The notes under the pieces are model-generated. The model was not told the origin of the DNA, did not search any database, and worked only from the letters and a program-made list of their open reading frames with translations. Positions 58,068-64,000 of a stretch of DNA of 64,000 bases are shown here, in pieces. Positions within the stretch are counted from its first letter, which is position 1, and every line of letters starts with the position of its first letter. This stretch comes from Geodermatophilus sabuli (GTDB lineage: Bacteria; Actinomycetota; Actinomycetes; Mycobacteriales; Geodermatophilaceae): positions 62,001 to 126,000 of the forward strand of contig NZ_OBDO01000003.1 of the NCBI RefSeq assembly GCF_900215145.1. Reading direction: 5' to 3'. Both the position numbers and the translations under genes were made by a program.

Positions 58068-58409
58068 CGTGCGGCCTCGGGTGCGCAGGCACACGGGCAG
58101 GGCACCACCGGGCACCTGGACAGCACGAGGTCCCTTCCGAGAGGGGACGGGGAGAACAGCAGCCACTGTATCCCGCGGCCACCGCCGGCACCGGCGGGCA
58201 TGACTAGGGTCTCGTCACGTTGGTGCTGCGCATGCAGCGGGTAGGGCCGACGTCGACGACGACGGTGCGTCCGGGTCCGCGACGGGCCACGAGCCGCGCG
58301 ACGCCCGGTCGCTGGAGCCGCGCACCGTCGTCCGCCCGCGGTCGGTCGGTCTCCACCGGTCGTCCCGGGCGGTCCCGCACAGGCCGACCCCCGAGGGAGC
58401 ACCCGCAAG
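58068..58409. other. Divergent intergenic region ctaB / tkt
   Basis: This 342-base region separates two divergent genes. It holds no credible ORF or repeat. A TAGGGT box at 58205-58210 could be a -10 element for tkt, leaving a leader of about 190 bases. Nothing else definite is seen. Confidence 0.35.
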
Positions 58410-60623
58410 ATGGGAACGAAGAGCACCGCGTCCGAGGCCCCGGCCGAGGCGGCGACCGACGCACCGACCGGCAACCCGACCCAGCCCTCCCCCACCCTGC
58501 CCGAGGGCTTCGGCGACCTCGACCGCCGGGCCATCGACACCGTCCGCGTGCTCGCGATGGACGCCGTCCAGCAGGTCGGGAACGGCCACCCCGGGACGGC
58601 GATGAGCATGGCGCCGACGGCCTACCTGCTGTTCCACAAGTGGCTGCGGCACGACCCGACCGACCCGCAGTGGCCGGCCCGCGACCGCTTCGTCCTGTCG
58701 ATGGGCCACTCGAGCCTGACCCTCTACATCCAGCTCTACCTCTCCGGCTACGGCCTGGAGCTGGCGGACCTGCAGGCGCTGCGTACCTGGGGGTCGAAGA
58801 CCCCGGGCCACCCCGAGGTGAACCACACGCCGGGCGTGGAGACGACGACCGGCCCGCTGGGTCAGGGCGTGGCCAACGCGGTCGGGATGGCGATGGCGGC
58901 CCGGCGCGAGCGCGGGCTGCTCGACCCCGACGCCCCCGAGGGCCAGAGCATCTTCGACCACACGATCTGGGCCTTCGCCTCCGACGGCGACCTGGAGGAG
59001 GGGGTCAGCGGCGAGGCGTCCTCGCTGGCCGGCACCCAGCAGCTGGGCAACCTGGTGCTCGTCTACGACGACAACCGGATCTCGATCGAGGACGACACGA
59101 ACGTCGCCTTCACCGAGGACGTCGGCAAGCGGTACGAGGCCTACGGCTGGCACGTCCAGAACGTGGACGACGGTGAGGACCTCGCCGCGGTGGACGCCGC
59201 GTTCGCCGCCGCCAAGGCCGAGACCGGCCGCCCGTCGATCATCGTGCTGCGGACGATCATCGCCTGGCCGGCACCGAACAAGCAGAACACCGGTGCCGCG
59301 CACGGCTCGGCCCTCGGCGAGGACGAGGTCCGGGCCACCAAGGAGATCCTCGGCTTCGACCCCGAGCGCACCTTCCAGGTGGACGACGACGTCCTGGCCC
59401 ACGCCCGTTCCGTCGTCGAGAAGGGCCGGCAGGAGCACGCCGACTGGCAGGAGCGGTTCCAGGAGTGGCAGCGGGCCAACCCGGACGCCTCGGCGCTGCT
59501 GGAGCGCATGACCACCCGGACGCTGCCGGAGGGCTTCGCCGCGGAGCTGCCCTCCTGGGACGCCGACGCCAAGGGCGTGGCCACCCGCAAGGCCTCCGGC
59601 GAAGTGCTCGCCGCCCTCTACCCGGTCCTGCCTGAGCTGTGGGGCGGCTCGGCCGACCTCGCCGAGAGCAACAACACCGCGGTGAAGGGCGAACCGTCCT
59701 TCCTGCCCGCGGACCGGCAGACGAAGATGTGGTCGGGCGGGCCGTACGGCCGCACCCTGCACTTCGGCGTCCGGGAGCACGCCATGGGCGCGATCATGAA
59801 CGGCATCGCGCTGCACGGTGGCACGCGGGTCTACGGCGGCACGTTCCTCACCTTCTCCGACTACATGCGCGGGGCGGTGCGGCTGGCCGCGCTCATGCAG
59901 CTGCCGGTCACCTACGTCTGGACGCACGACTCCATCGGCCTCGGTGAGGACGGCCCGACCCACCAGCCGATCGAGCACCTCGCCGCGCTGCGCGCCATCC
60001 CCGGGCTGGACGTCGTCCGGCCGGCGGACGCCAACGAGGTGGCGGTCGCCTGGCGGACGATCCTGGAGAACAACGACCGGCCGGCCGGGCTCCTGCTGTC
60101 CCGGCAGAACCTCCCGGTGTTCGACCGTGGACAGCTCGCCTCCGCCGAGGGGGTGGCCCGCGGCGCGTACGTCCTGGCCGACGCCTCGAACGGCGACCCC
60201 GAGGTCATCCTGCTGGGCACCGGCTCGGAGGTGCAGATCGCCGTCGCGGCCCGCGAGCGGCTGGAGGCCGACGGCGTCCCGACCCGGGTCGTCTCCGTGC
60301 CGTGCGTCGAGTGGTTCACCGACCAGGAGCAGTCCTACAAGGACGAGGTGCTCCCGCCGTCGGTCCGCGCCCGGGTGAGCGTCGAGGCCGGCGTCCCCAT
60401 GGGCTGGCGGGAGTTCGTCGGCGACGCCGGGCGGATCGTCGGCCTCACCCACTACGGGGCCAGCGCCGCGTACAGCGTCCTGTACGAGGAGTTCGGTCTC
60501 ACCGACGAGGCGGTCGTGACCGCCGCCCGCGAGAGCATCGAGGCCGCCCGGTCCGGCACCGCCGTCCCGGCCGGCCCCGTCGCGGCCACCGGCGGCCTGC
60601 CGCACCCCACCGGCGACCGCTGA
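58410..60623 (+). CDS. tkt: Transketolase
   Basis: The 737-residue thiamine-diphosphate enzyme of the pentose phosphate pathway moves two-carbon units. Marks are [27 protein letters not shown], the TPP-binding [18 protein letters not shown]...[10 protein letters not shown], the middle-domain [15 protein letters not shown], and the C-terminal domain. A Thr/Ala/Pro-rich ~30-residue N-terminus precedes the core. The ATG has GGGAG upstream. It begins tkt-tal-pgi-zwf, the order of M. tuberculosis with pgi added. Confidence 0.97.
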   Translation: MGTKSTASEAPAEAATDAPTGNPTQPSPTLPEGFGDLDRRAIDTVRVLAMDAVQQVGNGHPGTAMSMAPTAYLLFHKWLRHDPTDPQWPARDRFVLSMGHSSLTLYIQLYLSGYGLELADLQALRTWGSKTPGHPEVNHTPGVETTTGPLGQGVANAVGMAMAARRERGLLDPDAPEGQSIFDHTIWAFASDGDLEEGVSGEASSLAGTQQLGNLVLVYDDNRISIEDDTNVAFTEDVGKRYEAYGWHVQNVDDGEDLAAVDAAFAAAKAETGRPSIIVLRTIIAWPAPNKQNTGAAHGSALGEDEVRATKEILGFDPERTFQVDDDVLAHARSVVEKGRQEHADWQERFQEWQRANPDASALLERMTTRTLPEGFAAELPSWDADAKGVATRKASGEVLAALYPVLPELWGGSADLAESNNTAVKGEPSFLPADRQTKMWSGGPYGRTLHFGVREHAMGAIMNGIALHGGTRVYGGTFLTFSDYMRGAVRLAALMQLPVTYVWTHDSIGLGEDGPTHQPIEHLAALRAIPGLDVVRPADANEVAVAWRTILENNDRPAGLLLSRQNLPVFDRGQLASAEGVARGAYVLADASNGDPEVILLGTGSEVQIAVAARERLEADGVPTRVVSVPCVEWFTDQEQSYKDEVLPPSVRARVSVEAGVPMGWREFVGDAGRIVGLTHYGASAAYSVLYEEFGLTDEAVVTAARESIEAARSGTAVPAGPVAATGGLPHPTGDR

Positions 60624-60683
60624 AGGACCACCCTTCCCCCCACGCCTCGCGAGCTCGGCGCGGGACCCTGAAAGGTGGCCGTT
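60624..60683 (+). repeat. 3' hairpin element, family D copy 3
   Basis: GG-A-CCACC-CTTC and GAA-A-GGTGGCC pair around the loop CCCCACGCCTCGCGAGCTCGGCGCGGGACCC. It lies between tkt and tal on the same strand, so it may be an attenuator or partial terminator. Confidence 0.6.
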
Positions 60684-60711
60684 CCAGTACCTCACCGAGA
60701 GAGGCAGAGAC

Positions 60712-61818
60712 ATGGCACAGAACGAGAAGCTGGCCGAGCTGTCGGAGGCCGGGGTCGCCGTCTGGCTCGACGACCTGTCCCGCGACCGCATCCGCAGCGG
60801 CAACCTCCAGTCGCTGGTCGACGAGCACTCCGTCGTCGGCGTCACCACCAACCCGACGATCTTCGCCGCGGCGATCAGCGGGTCGGACTCCTACGACGAC
60901 CAGCTGCACGCCCTCGCCGTCCGCAGGGTCAGCGTCGAGGAGGCGCTGCGGACCATCACGGCGGCCGACGTCCGCGACGCCTGCGACCTGCTGGCACCGG
61001 TGGCCCAGCGGCAGCCCGGCGACGGCCGGGTGTCCCTGGAGGTCGCGCCGGGTCTGGCGCACGACACCGACGCCACCGCCGCGGAGGCCGCGCACCTGTG
61101 GTGGCTGGTGGACCGGCCCAACCTGTTCATCAAGATCCCGGCGACGGAGGCCGGCCTGCCGGCGATCACGACGTCCATCGCCCGCGGGATCAGCGTCAAC
61201 GTCACCCTCATCTTCAGCCTCGAGCGCTACCGGGCGGTCATGGACGCCTACCTCAGCGGGCTGGAGCAGCGGATCTCCGCCGACCCGGACGCCGAGCTGG
61301 GCGGCATCGCCTCCGTGGCGTCGTTCTTCGTGTCCCGCGTGGACAGCGAGATCGACAAGCGGCTGGACGAGGCCGGCGCCGACGCCGCCCTCAAGGGCAA
61401 GGCGGCCCTGGCCAACGCCCAGCTGGCCTACCAGGCCTACGAGGAGGTCTTCTCCTCCGACCGCTGGAAGGCCCTGGAGGCGAAGGGGGCGCGCCCGCAG
61501 CGGCCGCTGTGGGCCTCGACGGGCGTGAAGAACCCCGACTACCCCGACACCCTCTACATCAGCGAGCTCATCGCCCCCGGCACGGTCAACACCATGCCGG
61601 AGAAGACGCTCATGGCCTACGCCGACCACGGCAGCGCGGGCACGCCGGTGCAGAAGACCTACGACGAGGCCGCCGCGGTGATGCAGGCCATCAGCGACGC
61701 CGGGGTCGACCTCGACGACGTCTTCCGGGTGCTGGAGGAGGAGGGCGTGCAGAAGTTCGCCGACTCGTGGGACGAGCTGACCGAGTCGGTGCGCACCCAA
61801 CTCCAGGACAAGGCGTGA
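60712..61818 (+). CDS. tal: Transaldolase
   Basis: The 368-residue enzyme moves three-carbon units in the pentose phosphate pathway. It has the long-type (TalB-fused-like actinobacterial) features: [34 protein letters not shown], the Schiff-base Lys in [12 protein letters not shown], and [11 protein letters not shown]. The ATG has GAGAGAGG upstream. Its stop overlaps the pgi start. Confidence 0.96.
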   Translation: MAQNEKLAELSEAGVAVWLDDLSRDRIRSGNLQSLVDEHSVVGVTTNPTIFAAAISGSDSYDDQLHALAVRRVSVEEALRTITAADVRDACDLLAPVAQRQPGDGRVSLEVAPGLAHDTDATAAEAAHLWWLVDRPNLFIKIPATEAGLPAITTSIARGISVNVTLIFSLERYRAVMDAYLSGLEQRISADPDAELGGIASVASFFVSRVDSEIDKRLDEAGADAALKGKAALANAQLAYQAYEEVFSSDRWKALEAKGARPQRPLWASTGVKNPDYPDTLYISELIAPGTVNTMPEKTLMAYADHGSAGTPVQKTYDEAAAVMQAISDAGVDLDDVFRVLEEEGVQKFADSWDELTESVRTQLQDKA

Positions 61819-63413
61819 CCTTGCGCTTCTCCTGCGCCGGACTCGACGTCCCGCAGGCCGTCCGCACCCAGCTGGCCGACGACGACGTCGCCGGCCGGCT
61901 GGTGCGCAAGGACCCCACCCTCTGGGGTCCGGAGGCCGAGGGCGAGGCGTCGGTCCGGCTGGGGTGGCTGGACCTCCCGGCCACGTCGCGGGAGCTCCTC
62001 CCGCGGGTGACCGCACTGCGCGCCGAGCTCCAGGCCGAGGGCCTGGACCGGGTCGTGCTGTGCGGCATGGGCGGCTCCTCGCTCGCCCCCGAGGTGATCT
62101 GCCGGACGGCCGGTGTGCCGCTGGTCGTGCTGGACAGCACCGATCCCGGCCAGGTCGCCGCGGCGTTGACCGACCTCGCCCGCACGGTCGTGGTGGTCAG
62201 CTCCAAGTCCGGCGACACGGTGGAGACCGACAGCCACCGGCGGGCCTTCGTGGACGCGTTCGCCGCCGCGGGGCTGGACGAGCAGCAGATCGGGGCGCGG
62301 TTCGTCGTCGTCACCGACCCCGGGTCCCCGCTGGCGGAGACGGCGGCGGCGATGGGCGCCCGCGCGGTCTTCCTGGCCGACCCGACCGTGGGTGGCCGCT
62401 ACAGCGCCCTGTCGGCCTTCGGGCTCGTCCCCGCGGCGCTGGCCGGCGCCGACGCCGGCGCGCTGCTGGAGGAGGCCGCCGAGCTGGCCGAGCACCTGAC
62501 CGAGCCGGACAACCCCGCCCTGGAGCTGGGGGTCGCGCTCGGCGGGGGTTTCCGCACCGGCCGGGACAAGGTCGCGCTGGTCGACGGCGGCTCCGGCACC
62601 ACCGGCTTCGGCGACTGGGCCGAGCACCTCATCGCGGAGTCCACCGGCAAGCAGGGCCGCGGCCTGCTGCCGGTCGTGCTCGACGCCCCCGACGCCCCCG
62701 GCGCCACCGACCCGGACACCCTGCTGGCCGTGGTCGGCGGCGACCCGCTCGGGCCGGGTCCGTCGATCGGCGTCACCGGTCCGCTGGGCGCCCAGTTCCT
62801 CGGCTGGGAGTACGCGACCGCCGTCGCCGGCCACTTGCTCGGCATCAACCCGTTCGACCAGCCGAACGTGACCGAGAGCAAGGAGAACACCCGGCGGCTG
62901 CTGGAGGGCGGGCTGCCCGACGAGAAGCCGGTGGCCACGATCGGCGCGGTCGAGCTCTTCGACTCCGGCGACCTGCTCGACCAGGTCGACCTCAGCCAGC
63001 TCGACGGCGTCCGCCTGGCGCTGGACGCGCTGATGGCCGCCGTCCCCCCGCGCGGGTACCTCGCGGTCATGGCCTACCTGGACCGGGCTCGCGACGCCCG
63101 CGCCGCGGAACTGCGCGGGGTCCTGGCCGCCCGCACCGGGCACGCGGTCACCTTCGGCTGGGGCCCGCGGTTCCTGCACTCCACCGGCCAGTACCACAAG
63201 GGCGGGCCGCAGACCGGGGCGTTCCTGCAGCTCACGGGTGAGCTGGACGCCGACCTCCCCGTGCCCGACCGGCCGTACGGCTTCGGCGCCCTGCAGGCCG
63301 CCCAGGCCGCCGGCGACCGCCAGGCACTGGCCGACCGAGGCCGCCCGCTGCTGCACCTGCACCTGACCGATCGCGTGGCCGGCGTCGGCCAGCTGCTCGA
63401 CGCGCTGCGCTGA
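61815..63413 (+). CDS. pgi: Glucose-6-phosphate isomerase
   Basis: The 532-residue SIS-fold enzyme interconverts glucose- and fructose-6-phosphate. It has [29 protein letters not shown], and a C-terminal [19 protein letters not shown] segment. The GTG at 61815 overlaps the tal stop (GTGA). This variant, with an unusual second half, is the type found between tal and zwf in several actinobacteria. Confidence 0.93.
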   Translation: MTLRFSCAGLDVPQAVRTQLADDDVAGRLVRKDPTLWGPEAEGEASVRLGWLDLPATSRELLPRVTALRAELQAEGLDRVVLCGMGGSSLAPEVICRTAGVPLVVLDSTDPGQVAAALTDLARTVVVVSSKSGDTVETDSHRRAFVDAFAAAGLDEQQIGARFVVVTDPGSPLAETAAAMGARAVFLADPTVGGRYSALSAFGLVPAALAGADAGALLEEAAELAEHLTEPDNPALELGVALGGGFRTGRDKVALVDGGSGTTGFGDWAEHLIAESTGKQGRGLLPVVLDAPDAPGATDPDTLLAVVGGDPLGPGPSIGVTGPLGAQFLGWEYATAVAGHLLGINPFDQPNVTESKENTRRLLEGGLPDEKPVATIGAVELFDSGDLLDQVDLSQLDGVRLALDALMAAVPPRGYLAVMAYLDRARDARAAELRGVLAARTGHAVTFGWGPRFLHSTGQYHKGGPQTGAFLQLTGELDADLPVPDRPYGFGALQAAQAAGDRQALADRGRPLLHLHLTDRVAGVGQLLDALR

Positions 63414-63535
63414 CCGGTGTCGGCCAGGATCGCAGTCCGAGGGGAACGGTCCACGGCCGCACCCCCGATCCACCCGCCGCCCGGTCCACCGCCGCGCCGG
63501 ACGGCGAGCCCGCACCCCGACCTCGAGGACGGACG

Positions 63536-64000
63536 ATGATCTCCAACCCGCTCCGGGACCCGCGGGACCGGCGGCTGCCCCGCGTGCCCGAGCCGTGCGC
63601 GCTCGTGGTGTTCGGCATCACCGGCGACCTGGCCCGCAAGAAGTTGCTCCCCGCGGTGTACGACCTGGCCAACCGGGGGCTGCTGCCGACCAACTTCGCC
63701 CTGCTGGGCTTCGCCCGGCGGGACTGGGGCGACGAGGACTTCGCCGAGCTGGCCCGCGACGCCGCCCGCAAGGCCGCCCGCACGCCGTGGCGCGAGGAGG
63801 TCTGGGAGCGGCTGGCCGGCAGCGTCCGGTTCGTGCAGGGCTCGTTCGACGACGACAACGCCTTCGACCAGCTCGCGGCGACCCTCGGCGAGCTGGAGGG
63901 CACCCACGGCATCGGCGGCAACGCGGCGTTCTACCTGTCCATCCCCCCGGCGATGTTCCCCATCGTGCTCAAGCAGATGCAGCGGACCGGCATGGCCGAC
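63536..64000 (+). CDS. zwf: Glucose-6-phosphate dehydrogenase, N-terminal part
   Basis: The first 155 residues are inside the window and the frame runs off the right edge. The NADP-binding loop is VVFGITGDLARKKLLPAVYDLANRG, followed by FARRDWGDEDFAELARDA. ATG 63536 was chosen as the first start in frame. It feeds glucose-6-phosphate into the oxidative pentose phosphate pathway and continues the operon. Confidence 0.95.
   Translation, partial: MISNPLRDPRDRRLPRVPEPCALVVFGITGDLARKKLLPAVYDLANRGLLPTNFALLGFARRDWGDEDFAELARDAARKAARTPWREEVWERLAGSVRFVQGSFDDDNAFDQLAATLGELEGTHGIGGNAAFYLSIPPAMFPIVLKQMQRTGMAD

Noticed and set aside
58220-59176. 318-residue plus-strand frame upstream of and overlapping tkt
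   Set aside because: It is out of frame with tkt, Arg/Pro/Gly-rich, and explained as a shadow frame; the TAGGGT box before it is better assigned to tkt.
58215-60851. 878-residue minus-strand open frame opposite transketolase
   Set aside because: It is an antisense shadow of tkt and shows no recognisable domain.

Overview
The window is very GC-rich DNA with near-gapless coding, GTG and TTG starts and many 4-base ATGA/GTGA gene overlaps. The gene families are those of a high-GC actinobacterium. Protein style and gene content (Ku-dependent end joining, catalase, SigB/SigF regulators, two SCO7613-like membrane proteins) suggest Geodermatophilaceae (Blastococcus, Geodermatophilus or Modestobacter), although no marker gene is present to prove it. 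I see no rRNA, tRNA, CRISPR array, insertion sequence or phage.

Bases 1-13500 form a stress-defence region. It holds a PAC2-like C-terminus, a Fur-type repressor coupled to a catalase, formyltetrahydrofolate deformylase, and a non-homologous end-joining cluster with Ku, ligase and polymerase as separate genes. Next come a DUF1360 membrane protein, a DUF5709 protein, a STAS anti-anti-sigma factor, topoisomerase IB, and a general-stress locus: an RsbU-like phosphatase divergent from a UsfX/RsbW-like anti-sigma factor and a SigB/SigF-type sigma factor. A SigF-type promoter lies upstream of the last two.

From about 13500 to 63500 the gene order follows, with insertions, a block I remember from Mycobacterium tuberculosis (about Rv1445c-Rv1488). 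It runs SPFH and NfeD proteins, an Rv1486c-like protein, hemH, fabI and fabG, then VWA, DUF58 and MoxR proteins with an NlpC/P60 peptidase, then aconitase. It continues with enoyl-CoA hydratase, a small HTH protein and an ABC-F ATPase, then the suf operon behind its SufR-like regulator, ctaA, ctaB, transketolase, transaldolase, glucose-6-phosphate isomerase and the start of zwf. Accessory genes interrupt it. The clearest insert, 18987-24859, holds a universal stress protein, a class I DAHP synthase, a TetR-controlled MFS exporter, a cupredoxin lipoprotein and a quinone oxidoreductase. Other additions are an acyl-CoA ligase, a sirtuin, a sirohydrochlorin-chelatase-like gene, a decayed TetR/membrane-protein scar, a sulfurtransferase, an ABC exporter and two large membrane proteins.

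The intergenic DNA is unusually structured. Two tandem arrays (118 bp and 91 bp units) sit directly 3' of minus-strand genes, end in the same hairpin, and resemble sequence downstream of the sigma-factor gene. A second family, seen three times just after stop codons, keeps its loop while its stem arms change in a base-pair-preserving way. The sirtuin-aconitase gap has four 29-bp repeats and a 30-bp perfect palindrome. Several genes start exactly 6-7 bases after a TAnnnT box, which suggests leaderless transcription. Candidate operators lie before fur-katA, the tetR/MFS pair, moxR and sufR.
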